DNA of 64,000 nt from Dehalococcoidia bacterium (GCA_022823505.1 JAJEIA010000001.1:1-64000), one strand, 5' to 3'. Positions 1-9,043 are shown, counted from the first letter of the stretch. Program-made: numbers and translations. Notes: generated by a model from the sequence alone, not told the origin.

Positions 1-834
1 TGCAACCGTCACCGGCGGAAACACCAGGTAGTCGCCGCTCGACGTCGGCTCGGCGAGGACTCCGCCCAGAATGCCTCGGGTACCGAGGCCACCGTCAGGT
101 GGATCAGGCTCGTGGAATGCTTGCGCGGTTCGCAGGAAGGCCTCGGCGGTGAAGGCCTGCAGGGTTGGCTCGGGCAGTTCAATGTCCCGCTCGGACGCCA
201 GTTCGCCGTTGACCAGGGCGAAAGATGGAGAGACGCTAAACGGCAGCCCGAATTGCTCGCCCTCGTGACGGCCGCTCTCCAGGACGCCGGGCCAGAATGC
301 TCCGGGATCGAAGTCCGGATCGGCAGCCAGAAAGTCGCCCAGCGGCGTGAGTTGGTCGTGGGCGACCAGGTCTTCAAGATCGATGTCGAAATAGGCGACG
401 AGTTCGGGAGCCGAAGCTTCAACAGCCGCAAGCGTGCGGCTCATGCTCCAATCCTCAGTAACAGAAAAATCGAGAGGCACATCGCTGAACTTGTAGCGGC
501 CCTCGGACTGGCGGCCGGCCTCCAGCAGGCCATTGGCAAATAACGCGAGAATCCTGGGGCCTGCGACTTCCAACGACATGACGGCTACGGGCACCTCGCG
601 TCGCTCCCCGGGGTGCGGAAGTGACGGACCCGGCGCCGGCGCGCGCTCGGTCACGGTCGCCGCGGCAGTGCGAGCCCGCTGCAGCGCGGCATCCAGATCA
701 CGACGGCCGGTGCTGGGCGGCGGCGTCCGTTGCTCCGGTGCCGACTCGCCGCACGCGGCGGCAAAGACGCCCAGGCTTCCGCTGCCCAGCATGCGCAGCA
801 CGCTGCGCCGCGTGATGCCCGGTCTGACTCTCAC
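1..834 (-). CDS. extracellular solute-binding lipoprotein, C-terminus outside window
   Basis: The frame is open from a GTG at 834 to the left edge, 278 codons without a stop. The N-terminus has twin arginines (TRRSVLRMLG, about residues 8-17), a short hydrophobic stretch and a lipobox-like AAAC with Cys28. It therefore looks like a Tat-exported lipoprotein. What follows resembles an ABC solute-binding protein of the family 1 type: residues about 95-278 include LTPLGDFLAADPDFD and EQFGLPFSVSP. The function call rests on this general resemblance. A TTG nine bases upstream is an alternative start. The gene lies 117 bases downstream of the PhyH gene on the same strand, so the two may be cotranscribed. 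Permease genes would be expected to the left. Confidence 0.7.
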   Translation of the reverse strand, partial: MRVRPGITRRSVLRMLGSGSLGVFAAACGESAPEQRTPPPSTGRRDLDAALQRARTAAATVTERAPAPGPSLPHPGERREVPVAVMSLEVAGPRILALFANGLLEAGRQSEGRYKFSDVPLDFSVTEDWSMSRTLAAVEASAPELVAYFDIDLEDLVAHDQLTPLGDFLAADPDFDPGAFWPGVLESGRHEGEQFGLPFSVSPSFALVNGELASERDIELPEPTLQAFTAEAFLRTAQAFHEPDPPDGGLGTRGILGGVLAEPTSSGDYLVFPPVTVA

Positions 835-951
835 GCGGACCAACGCGTCATTTCGACGAGACCCTCAGGTTCGAGCCGCAGCGACCTCTCACAAACCATA
901 CCGACCCCACGCCCTGCCGACGCACACGGCCAGTCCGATCGCTACGGTCGG

Positions 952-1800
952 CTACCCGCGCGAGGGCTCGCTCATGTCCTCGCGCGCCTTGCGCGCCAGT
1001 TCCGGCAAGTGGCCATCGTTCGCCAGGCGCTGTTCCAGGTGACGCATGCGCTTTGGTCCGGCCGTTCGGATCATGGCGTCGCCGTAGGCGCGCTCGATCC
1101 AGAAGCGGGCCCCGTGCCCGATGTCCCGGCGCAGTTCGTCCAGGTCCTCCTCGGCAAAGCGCTCGGACACGTTGATGGTGAACATGCGCCGCCGCGTTCC
1201 GCCGCCAAAGGACGCGTGCTTGAGGTCCTGGTTGAACATCAGCAGGTCGCCGGGACGCGTCTCCAACGCCACGGCCGGCATCTCCTGGCCCGTGACGCCA
1301 ACGCGTTCCGCCATCGTCCAGGTCCGCTGGCTTGACATAATGTCCTGCAGGCTCTCCGCGTAGTCGTCGCCCCGATGGTGGCTGCCGGGAATGACCCGCA
1401 GGCAGCCCGTGTCGCGGTCGACCGGATCCAGGTAAAACGCGAACTTGATGTTCCGGTACTGGCTGCGCGCGTAGCCGTCGGAGTGCCAGCGGGTGTCGCC
1501 CACGTAGAAGTTGCCGTCGCTGCCGGTGTAGTTGTAGTCGTCGCCCAACAGGTCGCTGGCAACGTTGTCGATCCGCGGATCGTCCAGCAGCGCGCTCAGG
1601 TACTCACTCTGGTCGATAAAGGGAACCAGCGCCGAGCGCTGCTCATGATCGTGCGCCTGCCCGTGATGCCCGCCGCCATGCTCGGCCCAGAGGCGCTCGA
1701 ATTCCGCGGTGATGGCCTCGGCTTCCTCCGCGAAGCACCCGGGAAATCCCAGGTAGCCAAACGTCTCGAAGAATGTTCGCTGCTGGGTGGTGAGCTTCAT
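952..1800 (-). CDS. phytanoyl-CoA dioxygenase (PhyH) family protein
   Basis: A 282-residue Fe(II)/2-oxoglutarate dioxygenase of the PhyH family. The iron-binding HxD is visible in TRWHSDGY (H106, D108), the distal histidine in QDLKHASFGG (H195), and Arg203-205 just after it would bind 2-oxoglutarate. Length is normal for the family. Substrates vary widely in bacteria (lipids, osmolytes, secondary metabolites), so the substrate is unknown. The gene precedes the solute-binding lipoprotein on the same strand, which hints that the imported compound is hydroxylated. ATG at 1800 is the only good start. Confidence 0.85.
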   Translation of the reverse strand: MKLTTQQRTFFETFGYLGFPGCFAEEAEAITAEFERLWAEHGGGHHGQAHDHEQRSALVPFIDQSEYLSALLDDPRIDNVASDLLGDDYNYTGSDGNFYVGDTRWHSDGYARSQYRNIKFAFYLDPVDRDTGCLRVIPGSHHRGDDYAESLQDIMSSQRTWTMAERVGVTGQEMPAVALETRPGDLLMFNQDLKHASFGGGTRRRMFTINVSERFAEEDLDELRRDIGHGARFWIERAYGDAMIRTAGPKRMRHLEQRLANDGHLPELARKAREDMSEPSRG

Positions 1801-1905
1801 ACCCCGGCTCCAGACGAGGTGCGACCGCGCACCGCAAGTCTAGGCAAGCGCAAGGCGGGCCGCGTATCGGGGGACTGACTCCAGGATCCGTCCCAGACTC
1901 AAGAG

Positions 1906-2418
1906 CTACAGCCTGGCTTTCTTCACGACGTCCAGGATCCGCCCTCGCAACGGCCGTGACGCCGCCAGCAGTTCGTAGAGCTGAGCTTCAACTGCCGCCT
2001 TGTCCGGCACCTTCCAGTCGGGATAAACGCCAATCCGCCAGTGAAGGTATTCGCGCAGCTGACCGGGTCCTCTAAACGTCGCCTTGGCGGCCAGCAACTC
2101 AATCAGAATCGCTCGTCGGTGCGCGTACGCGTGACTCCGTCCCGCCAGCTTGTGGCTGATCTCCACCTGTTCGTGCAGCGCTACGAGCTCGGCACGTTGA
2201 GGGCGCCCGCCCGCGAAACGCTCCGGGAGATAGATGTTGCCGTCCTCGTCATACATGGCCAGGTCGGCCTCAGCGGCCCATGGCTCGCAAACGAAGTAGC
2301 GGACCGCGACCCCGTCCACCTCGCAGGTGCGCTCGTCAGTGACGCTCGTCTTGATCGCGTCGACAATCCGGATCAACTCCGGGTGCGGCAACCTGAGGCG
2401 CTTCTTGGACTGGGACAT
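1906..2418 (-). CDS. hypothetical protein, 170 aa
   Basis: Not recognised. The start was set at the ATG ending at 2418 (MSQSKKRLRLPHPEL) because the 26 residues before it in the open frame look noncoding. The protein is soluble and mixed alpha/beta. It has a segment around ALHEQVEISHKL that contains HE and a nearby H but not a true HExxH, so a metallopeptidase call is not justified. The C-terminal third is helical and basic. It diverges from the ABC transporter genes at 2597 with about 180 bases between them. Confidence 0.55.
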   Translation of the reverse strand: MSQSKKRLRLPHPELIRIVDAIKTSVTDERTCEVDGVAVRYFVCEPWAAEADLAMYDEDGNIYLPERFAGGRPQRAELVALHEQVEISHKLAGRSHAYAHRRAILIELLAAKATFRGPGQLREYLHWRIGVYPDWKVPDKAAVEAQLYELLAASRPLRGRILDVVKKARL

Positions 2419-2596
2419 ATGGGATGTCCGGCTGTTCAGGCTAGCGCTCGAATTATCCCCGCAGGGCGCTGTGGCCCAGTCTAACGATGTCCGCATCTGA
2501 GGTGCGTTAGGTTGGTGTCGAGTTTCGGCTGATTACGGAGGCGTGGGGCATGGGCCTTCGGCTTCGCCAATCTGCGCGCCGCACCGGCTCAGAACA

Positions 2597-3490
2597 GTGA
2601 GTGTCAGCGACCGCCCTCCGCCCGTCGAGGTCCGAAACCTCAACAAGCAGTACAAAGACGGCCCGCACGCCAACCAGGAAATCTCGCTGACCCTCAATTG
2701 GGGCGAGGCGCTGGGGGTGTTGGGGCCCAACGGCGCGGGTAAGACCACGCTGGTCCGGCAGATCACGACAGAGTTGCTCCCAACCTCCGGCGACGTGCGG
2801 GTGGTCGGCATCGACGCCGTGGCGAATCCGGACGACGCTAAGGCGCGGATTGGCGTGGTTCCGCAGGAGGCGCGCCTGTTCCAGGGGCTGTCGGTGTACC
2901 GGCACCTGCGCATCTTCGGCGTGCTGCGCGGGCTGTCGCGGCGGGATGCGCGGGAGCGGGCGGACGAGCTGATCGAGGAACTCGACCTGACGGCCCACCG
3001 CGACTTCAACAGCGAACGCCTGTCAGGCGGCTTGCGCCGCCGCCTCCTGGTGGGCATAGCCATGCTGGCGCAGCCGGACGTGCTAATCCTCGACGAACCC
3101 ACCGTCGGCCTGGACGTGGAGTCCCGCCAGCGGCTGTGGGTGGTCCTGCAGAGCTACCGGCAGCGCGACGCCGCCGTGCTCCTGACCACTCACTATATGG
3201 AGGAGGCCGAAACGCTCTGCGATCGCATCGGCATCATCCAGGACGGGCGCCTGATCTCGCTGGACACGATCACGAACCTGCGGGCCTCGATCGGCCACGA
3301 ATACAAGTTGGTCTACGAAACTCCCGAGGGTCCCCAGACCCTCTTCGGCGACGACCACCTGGCCCTGGCCGCCCAACTACGGTCCCAGGGCATCGACGAG
3401 TACGCGGTCATGCGCACGAGCCTGGAGGACGTCTACCTGGCGCTCACCCAGCAATCGCGGAACGAGAGCGGAACCGATGGCGCCGACTGA
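2597..3490 (+). CDS. ABC transporter ATP-binding protein (ABC-2 export type)
   Basis: ATPase of an ABC exporter, about 297 residues. Walker A is GPNGAGKTT, the signature is LSGGLRRRL, Walker B is VLILDEPTVGLD and the H-loop is TTHYMEEAE. This is the pattern of drug/antibiotic or polysaccharide ABC-2 exporters (DrrA-like). The GTG at 2597 was chosen because the 18 residues before it, back to a GTG at 2543, look noncoding; neither start has a convincing ribosome site. The end overlaps the permease start by 14 bases, so the two are translationally coupled. Confidence 0.9.
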   Translation: MSVSDRPPPVEVRNLNKQYKDGPHANQEISLTLNWGEALGVLGPNGAGKTTLVRQITTELLPTSGDVRVVGIDAVANPDDAKARIGVVPQEARLFQGLSVYRHLRIFGVLRGLSRRDARERADELIEELDLTAHRDFNSERLSGGLRRRLLVGIAMLAQPDVLILDEPTVGLDVESRQRLWVVLQSYRQRDAAVLLTTHYMEEAETLCDRIGIIQDGRLISLDTITNLRASIGHEYKLVYETPEGPQTLFGDDHLALAAQLRSQGIDEYAVMRTSLEDVYLALTQQSRNESGTDGAD

Positions 3491-4241
3491 CCGCCTCAAC
3501 CCACCCGGCCCGCGCAAGTTCCTGAGCGATTCGCTGGCCGTGCTGGAAATCCACGCGCTGCCGATGATCCGCCAGTGGTATCTCATCGTTCTGGGGACCC
3601 TCGTGTTCCCCATCCCCATGTTCTACGTATTCCAGTCCATCGCGCCGGACGACGCGGCCGTTTGGCAGCGGCTGCTGGCGGGAACCCTGATCTTCGGCGT
3701 GTCCTTCAGTACCGCCATGCTGGTCGGACAGCAGATCGTGGCGCAACGGTTCATGGGCCATCTCAAGCTCGTCATCACCATGCCCGTGTCCAAGGCCGCC
3801 TACGTCGTCGGCACGTTGGCCTATACGGCGATCTCAGGAACGCTTTCGGCCGTGTTTCTCTTGGGCTTTGCCTTCATCGCCGGCGTCGAGATCTCGCCCA
3901 CCTGGACGCTGGCTCCCGCCCTGCTGCTCACGGTCTTGGCGCTTGCCGGCATCGTCCTGTTCGTCATGAGCTTCGCCCCGTCCCTGCCGGTGGGCAACGT
4001 CATCGCCAGCCTCATCGCCATCGTGCTCGTCATCATCTCGCCGGTCTACTTCACCATGGAGTCGGCGCCGCTCCTCCTGCGGTGGTTCGGATATATCTCG
4101 CCGCTCCGCTACGCCGCCGACGCCATCGCCGCCTCGCTGGGTGGACGTGCGGATGTCTGGCTGGAACTGGGAATCCTGGCGGCCTACGCGCTCATCGCAA
4201 TGGGCCTGGGCTTGTGGCGGCTGCCCTGGCGGGAGAAGTAG
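3477..4241 (+). CDS. ABC-2 type transporter permease
   Basis: A 254-residue integral membrane protein with about six hydrophobic segments (for example LIVLGTLVFPIPMFYVF, LLLTVLALAGIVLFVMSF, VIASLIAIVLVIISPVYF). It ends in a basic tail, WRLPWREK. It is the membrane partner of the ATPase immediately upstream, whose reading frame it overlaps by 14 bases. The pair should form an exporter in the cytoplasmic membrane. The substrate cannot be read from sequence. Confidence 0.85.
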   Translation: MAPTDRLNPPGPRKFLSDSLAVLEIHALPMIRQWYLIVLGTLVFPIPMFYVFQSIAPDDAAVWQRLLAGTLIFGVSFSTAMLVGQQIVAQRFMGHLKLVITMPVSKAAYVVGTLAYTAISGTLSAVFLLGFAFIAGVEISPTWTLAPALLLTVLALAGIVLFVMSFAPSLPVGNVIASLIAIVLVIISPVYFTMESAPLLLRWFGYISPLRYAADAIAASLGGRADVWLELGILAAYALIAMGLGLWRLPWREK

Positions 4242-4369
4242 AACGCTTCGATTCCACACCTGACACATTCGCGGGCATGAGAACCGCGTAGCCTTCAGAC
4301 AACCACTGCCGAGCGGGCGCCCCCGCCGTGGAGCAAATCTGGATCCGCGTGCGTCCCAGTGTTCAACGG

Positions 4370-5308
4370 TCAGCGAAGAGACCGAATTCGAATCTCGTCA
4401 AGCTCATCTGCGGTAAACACACCGGCCCGGTACAGATTCAGATACTCATCCGAGACGCTCTGCCCAAAGATCATCAGGTCGTCGGTGTTGATCGTGACAT
4501 CCACCCCGTGGTCGTACAGCGTGCGGATTGGATGCGACGCCAGGTCGGCCGCGGCGCCCAGCATCACGTTGCTCGTCGGGCAGACGTTCAGCCGGATCTG
4601 GTTGTCGGCGAGCCAATGCATCACGGCCGTGGACTCCGCGGAGGCGATTCCATGTTGCACCTCGTCAAGCTGGAGAATCTCGACCGTCCGCTTCACCTCG
4701 TCGGCGCCCCCGAATTCCCCGACGTGCGCCTTGAGTTTCAGACCGTGCGACCGCGCGTGCTCGTAGAGGTCTTGTACGGCTTCAGGATCGCAGTCGCCCT
4801 CGAACGCGTACATGTCGATTGAACGAAAGACGTCTGACTCGATGGCCTCCCAGACCGAGGTCATCAGGTCATCCTTTGACACGTACGAGCGTGAAAACCC
4901 CACTTCCGGCCGAACGTCGACTTGGCCGCGGAACTGCGATTCCAGCGACGCGGCAAGAGCCGTAAGGCCGCGGAGCACATCTGGGTGGTGCCGGACGGCC
5001 CAGATGTCGAAGCTCGTTTCAAGCAGAACCACGCCGTCGCTCTGAGCGTGTCGCACTGCCGCGCCGGCCACGAATTCAAAGGCCGTCCAGTTGTCCATGT
5101 AGGGGCTGATTGCCTGCCGCGAGTAAGCCCGCATGCCGTCCAGCCCGTCCATCCTGGGCGGCGGACGGTCAATCGCGCGGCCGAGCCACTGTTCGACGTC
5201 GGCAATGGGTGCGGCGAAGTAGGAGTGCGAGTGGAGGTCGGCCTTGGCCGCGCGTCGGACCGCTGCGAAGTCTCCTGCTGCCAGGGTTTCAGCGAATGCG
5301 GATGACAT
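4370..5308 (-). CDS. adenosine deaminase-like amidohydrolase
   Basis: A 312-residue metal-dependent hydrolase of the adenosine/AMP deaminase family. Zinc-ligand motif ADLHSHSY (H26, H28) is near the N-terminus. Further motifs are HVGEFGG, VQHGIAS, CPTSNVML and the catalytic TINTDD. It would deaminate adenosine or a related aminopurine. The substrate is not certain, because relatives act on other nucleosides and folate breakdown products. It is convergent with the ABC exporter genes and has no obvious operon partner. Confidence 0.85.
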   Translation of the reverse strand: MSSAFAETLAAGDFAAVRRAAKADLHSHSYFAAPIADVEQWLGRAIDRPPPRMDGLDGMRAYSRQAISPYMDNWTAFEFVAGAAVRHAQSDGVVLLETSFDIWAVRHHPDVLRGLTALAASLESQFRGQVDVRPEVGFSRSYVSKDDLMTSVWEAIESDVFRSIDMYAFEGDCDPEAVQDLYEHARSHGLKLKAHVGEFGGADEVKRTVEILQLDEVQHGIASAESTAVMHWLADNQIRLNVCPTSNVMLGAAADLASHPIRTLYDHGVDVTINTDDLMIFGQSVSDEYLNLYRAGVFTADELDEIRIRSLR

Positions 5309-5464
5309 TCGCGCTACCGCCTGAGCGACAGCTCACTAGCGAAGGCAAGAGTCTCTGCAGTTCGCACGACGAATCTCAGCCTCCGCTTGGCAATCAATCG
5401 AGTGTAAGCGCCACTGCACCTGGCGAATTGACTCAAGGCAACGAACCGTCCCTGCGCCAGGCGC

Positions 5465-5470
5465 TAGACT
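5465..5470 (+). promoter_or_regulatory. -10-like box of microprotein copy 1
   Basis: TAGACT lies 45 bases before the ATG at 5510. The same box occurs as TACACT (5797-5802) and TAAACT (6109-6114) before copies 2 and 3, at 45 and 44 bases. It is followed each time by a nearly identical leader (tgaagcaatcatgggcggga) that ends in the purine-rich ribosome site GGGAAAGGG. No -35 box is clear. Confidence 0.45.
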
Positions 5471-5509
5471 GAGCCTGAAGCAATCATGGGCGGGAAAGGG
5501 TAAAACCGG

Positions 5510-5749
5510 ATGACGGTGGACTTAACCGCCATTGAAATCGAGCGGCGGCTGACCGCCATAGAGACCGCACTCCCGACCTTCGCTACCAAGGCCGACATTC
5601 AGTCGCTGAGAGCCGAAATCCAGGCCTCGCGCGCCGAATGGAAATCCGACCTCCACAGCTTGACCCGATGGATGGTGATCGCGGTGCTGGGGTCGGTAAC
5701 GGCCGCGGCGACCATTACCGGGTTGATCGTTCGGTTCGTCGGCGCGTGA
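5510..5749 (+). CDS. coiled-coil/membrane microprotein, tandem copy 1
   Basis: 79 residues: an N-terminal amphipathic region (MTVDLTAIEIERRLTAIE), a coiled coil (about residues 25-47), then one membrane segment (WMVIAVLGSVTAAATITGLI) and a short RFVGA tail. It resembles DUF1640/CCDC90-type short coiled-coil proteins with a C-terminal anchor. Function is unknown. It is the first of three tandem paralogues, each with its own conserved leader and -10-like box. Copy lengths are 79, 72 and 86 residues, so they differ by single heptads. Confidence 0.8.
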   Translation: MTVDLTAIEIERRLTAIETALPTFATKADIQSLRAEIQASRAEWKSDLHSLTRWMVIAVLGSVTAAATITGLIVRFVGA

Positions 5750-5841
5750 GGCGTCGTGGCAGGGCTGGTGCAAGGCGGGGTCTCCGGACAGGGCTCTACA
5801 CTGAGGCTGAAGCAATCATGGGCGGGAAAGGGTAAAACCGT

Positions 5842-6060
5842 ATGACGGTGGACTTGACCGCCATCGAGATTGAGCGGCGACTAACCGCTATTGAGACCAC
5901 GCTTCCGACGTTGGCAACCAAGGCCGACCTCCAGGCCATGCGCGCCGAGTGGAAGTCCGATCTCCACAGCTTGACCCGCTGGATGGTCGTCGCCGTGCTC
6001 GGTTCGGTAACAGCTGCGGCAACGATCACAGGGCTCATCGTTCGCTTCCTCGGCGCGTGA
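5842..6060 (+). CDS. coiled-coil/membrane microprotein, tandem copy 2
   Basis: 72 residues, the shortest copy. It is nearly identical to copy 1 outside the coiled coil, where KADLQAMRAEWKSDL replaces the longer KADIQSLRAEIQASRAEWKS. That is a loss of exactly one heptad. The membrane segment and the R-F-L-G-A tail are kept. It begins 92 bases after copy 1 ends, and that spacer contains the duplicated leader. Confidence 0.8.
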   Translation: MTVDLTAIEIERRLTAIETTLPTLATKADLQAMRAEWKSDLHSLTRWMVVAVLGSVTAAATITGLIVRFLGA

Positions 6061-6152
6061 AGCGGTCATGACAGCGCCGGTTCATGGCGGCGTCGCCACA
6101 CCAGAAGCTAAACTGAGCTTGAAGCAATCATGGGCGGGAAAGGGAAAACCGT

Positions 6153-6413
6153 ATGACGGTGGACTTGACCGCCATTGAGATCGAGCGGCGGCTAACCGCC
6201 ATTGAGACCATGCTTCCGACGTTCGCAACTAAGGCTGACATCCATTCGTTGAAGGCCGAAATGCACTCGGTGAAGGCCGAAATCCACGCCGCGCGGGCCG
6301 AGTGGAAATCTGACCTCCAAAGCTTGACCCGCTGGATGGTCATTGCCGTGCTTGGATCAATAACGGCCGCGACCACTATCACCGGGTTAATCGTTCGCTT
6401 CGTCGGTGCCTGA
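6153..6413 (+). CDS. coiled-coil/membrane microprotein, tandem copy 3
   Basis: 86 residues, the longest copy. The coiled coil contains three successive KAE-type heptads (LKAEMHS, VKAEIHA, ARAEWKS), one more than copy 1 and two more than copy 2. The membrane anchor and terminal RFVGA are unchanged. The leader has lost one T (gggaaaacc), so the -10-like box is 44 rather than 45 bases from the ATG. Confidence 0.8.
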   Translation: MTVDLTAIEIERRLTAIETMLPTFATKADIHSLKAEMHSVKAEIHAARAEWKSDLQSLTRWMVIAVLGSITAATTITGLIVRFVGA

Positions 6414-6454
6414 CGAAGCCTGAGCCGGGCAAGCGGTTCTCTGGGTTGGGCTGA

Positions 6455-8074
6455 CTATCCGTCGGTCGACCGCTCCACGGTGAAGGAATACAACTCCGCG
6501 TTCCGCATCACGAACCGCAGCCGACGATGCGGGATGAAACGGGTGTATACAGTCCCCGAGTCGGCATCGTGAGGTAGTGGCAGGTTCGCATCACCCCGCC
6601 ACCTGACGGTATGGCGGACGCTGTCGCCGGTAATCGCATCGCAATCGTCCAATCCACGTCCGGGCACCACCCGGTCCCTCACGTCACGCACTTCCACCTT
6701 CAGGTAGCCGCCCGGCCCACAGGCGGCATTAGCGACCAGCCGGTCCCCCTCCGACACCAACGGGTGCGTGGCCACTAGGCCCTCGCGCGTTGCGCCGGCT
6801 CCGACCGAGACAAACCCGTTGCGCCGCAGCTTGCCGACACCCAGCGCGTACCGAGGGTCGCTCGTGCTCCGCGATTCCGAGTCGTCCGAAGCCTCCTGGT
6901 CCTCCGCGTACCACAGATCGTGCTGCGAGGTCGCGCCGCCGAAGTACACCCATGTCTCGTCATCGCCAACGTCCACGATCCGCGGAATCCCGATCTGGTT
7001 GGCGCACCAGCTGCCCGGCTCGCCCAGCCCAATCCAGTCGTGCGTGGGAGCCAGCCGTTCCCAGCGTCGCCCGTCGCGGCTATGCGCCAGTTCCACCGTC
7101 GACGTGTTGGACACCTGGTGGAACACGCCCAGGAACCCGATCCAGTGACCGCCCAGGCGGAACGGCCGCATGCCGTAGAAGGCCGCGTCCAGGTTGTCCA
7201 GGTCTGGGTCCGGCGCCAGGATCAGCCGCGGCTCGCTCCAGTTCACGAAGTCGCGGCTCTCGCACATGAAGATGCGGCGCACCACCCGCCGGTTCGGTGT
7301 GGCCATCACCGCGTCAAAGCTGGGCGCCCCGCCAACCATCGGCGCGTGCGTCGGACGCGTGCGCGGCGCCAGTTCCATCAGCGGGTGGCGGGTGAGAATT
7401 CGATAAACGCCGCTGTCCGGATCGAACGTCGGGAAGATCGTGTCGCCGAGTCGATCTCCCAGGGACCCGAACGTAGGTATCTCCTTAGCCGGAGTCCACC
7501 GGACCCCGTCCGGCGAATAGGCCAGCCGGATGTGTGCGCCCGGCGTTTCCTCCGCCACCCGAAATCCGGGGGCGCCTAGCTCATAAAGCATCTTGTAGCG
7601 ACGCGCCGGATCTTTCTCCAGCGGGTCGTCCAGCACCGCCGGACCCCAGACGTTCCCGTACGTCTCGCTGCCAAAGACGATGTTGGTGTCGTGTCCGCCT
7701 TCCTGCACCATGCCCATCGCTGGCTTTTCCCAGTCCAGCCCGTCCGCCGACCGTGCATACATCACCCGGAAGCGGCTGATGTGCCAGTCGATCAGCGTCC
7801 CGCCCTCGCGCGCCAGCTTCTCCCGGTCCAGCGCCATGTCCGTGTACAGGCAGCGAAACTCACCGCCGTCGTCCCGCCACAGCGCCCAGTCGTCCGCCCC
7901 AAAGTTCGTGAAGTGCTCCCACGGCCGATCCAGTTGCAGCACCGGATTCTGCTCAAGCTGCCTGGGCGCATGCACCGTGCGCCTGATGTTCTGAATCTCT
8001 TCGATCAGCCCGCTGTCAAAGAAATACTGCGGCCGCTGGCCGATGATCAATTCGGTGGAGTCAAGCCCGCTCAC
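6455..8074 (-). CDS. beta-propeller glycosidase-like protein (GH32/43-like fold), paralogue A
   Basis: 539 residues without a clear signal peptide. Repeated blades carry motifs typical of five-bladed-propeller glycosidases: ARSADGLDWEKP, RRYKMLYEL, RLAYSPDGVRWTP, ESRDFVNWSEP and AHSRDGRRWERL. The C-terminal about 90 residues form a beta domain ending in LRFVMRNAELYSF. It resembles uncharacterised proteins related to glycoside hydrolase families 32/43/130. The substrate is unknown and catalytic acids cannot be assigned. A paralogue (475 aa) lies at 13030-14457. The context of sulfatase, esterase and PhyH suggests breakdown of complex organic matter. Confidence 0.7.
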   Translation of the reverse strand: MSGLDSTELIIGQRPQYFFDSGLIEEIQNIRRTVHAPRQLEQNPVLQLDRPWEHFTNFGADDWALWRDDGGEFRCLYTDMALDREKLAREGGTLIDWHISRFRVMYARSADGLDWEKPAMGMVQEGGHDTNIVFGSETYGNVWGPAVLDDPLEKDPARRYKMLYELGAPGFRVAEETPGAHIRLAYSPDGVRWTPAKEIPTFGSLGDRLGDTIFPTFDPDSGVYRILTRHPLMELAPRTRPTHAPMVGGAPSFDAVMATPNRRVVRRIFMCESRDFVNWSEPRLILAPDPDLDNLDAAFYGMRPFRLGGHWIGFLGVFHQVSNTSTVELAHSRDGRRWERLAPTHDWIGLGEPGSWCANQIGIPRIVDVGDDETWVYFGGATSQHDLWYAEDQEASDDSESRSTSDPRYALGVGKLRRNGFVSVGAGATREGLVATHPLVSEGDRLVANAACGPGGYLKVEVRDVRDRVVPGRGLDDCDAITGDSVRHTVRWRGDANLPLPHDADSGTVYTRFIPHRRLRFVMRNAELYSFTVERSTDG

Positions 8075-8104
8075 ACCCGCCGCTCCGGCGACTCCGATAC
8101 CAAC

Positions 8105-9043
8105 CTAAGAGTGAATCTGGACTTGGCGCTCGACAAACTGGTTTTGCCGTGCATCGAGTCCTACGAAACTTACAGCGTCCATCTCGGCAAAGCGCTTGGC
8201 CATGACCGCAACTGCTTCGTCGTTGTCGTCAATCAGCACGAATCGCCGACCAAGCTCGTAGGCGGCTTCTCCGAGCGTGCCGCTGCCGGCGAAAAAGTCC
8301 AGCACCGTATCGCCCGGTTTGGAGGAGGCCTGCACGATGCGTCGCACGACTCCCAGCGGTTTCTGCGTGGGGTATCCCGTTCGTTCCTTCCCATTCGTCG
8401 GGACGATCGTGTGCCACCAGGTATCTGTGGGCAATTTTCCGCGCGCCGCCTTCTCGGGCCCGACTAATCCCGGCGCTATGTACGGAATGCGTTCGACTTC
8501 CTCCACGTTGAAAAAATACTGCTCGGGATCGCGTACATAAACCAGTATGTTGTCGTGCTTGGCCGGCCACTTCTTCTTTGTGCGAGCCCCATAGTCGTAA
8601 GCCCAAATGACCTCGTTTAGAAAGCAATCACGACCGAATATGCCGTCCAAAAGCACTTTGGCGTAGTGAACCTCGCGATAGTCGAGATGAAGATACAGAG
8701 AACCTGAAATGGTAAGCACGCGATGCGCCTCCTCAAGTCGAGGCTCCAGGAATGACATGTAGTCGTCAAAGTCGTCATCAAACGCACGCTCGGCAACCTT
8801 GATTGAGCGATACCGCTGCCCCTTGAATCCAGTCCGGTCACCGTTGGGATCTCGGACGGTGCGCAGCCGTGTGCGCGCCTGCTTCTTTCCCGTGTTGAAC
8901 GGCGGGTCGGTGTAAATCAGATCGATGGATTGCGGCGCCATCCTCCGTAGGATCGGCAAGTTGTCTCCGTAGTAGACGACGCCTCGTTCCCCATCGCTAC
9001 TTTGCATCCCGCCTACATGCGCTGTGGCGAGGTCCCTCGTCAT
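8105..9043 (-). CDS. site-specific DNA methyltransferase (N4/N6, beta class)
   Basis: 312 residues from an ATG that overlaps the upstream stop as ATGA, so it is translationally coupled to the esterase gene. The catalytic motif DPPF is at about residues 46-49, with Y44 before it. The AdoMet motif FAGSGT lies near residues 251-256. The order, DPPF first and FxGxGT last, marks the beta class of amino-methyltransferases, which includes type III Mod and many solitary enzymes. No restriction gene is nearby. The open frame extends further upstream, but that part is a shadow of the esterase. Confidence 0.85.
   Translation of the reverse strand: MTRDLATAHVGGMQSSDGERGVVYYGDNLPILRRMAPQSIDLIYTDPPFNTGKKQARTRLRTVRDPNGDRTGFKGQRYRSIKVAERAFDDDFDDYMSFLEPRLEEAHRVLTISGSLYLHLDYREVHYAKVLLDGIFGRDCFLNEVIWAYDYGARTKKKWPAKHDNILVYVRDPEQYFFNVEEVERIPYIAPGLVGPEKAARGKLPTDTWWHTIVPTNGKERTGYPTQKPLGVVRRIVQASSKPGDTVLDFFAGSGTLGEAAYELGRRFVLIDDNDEAVAVMAKRFAEMDAVSFVGLDARQNQFVERQVQIHS

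Noticed and set aside
1906-2418. Zinc metallopeptidase from HEQVEISH
   Set aside because: The HExxH spacing is not met and no third ligand is clear.
5465-6153. Conserved leaders at 311-332 base steps as a CRISPR or transposon end
   Set aside because: They are the promoters and ribosome sites of three paralogous genes, and there are no terminal inverted repeats.
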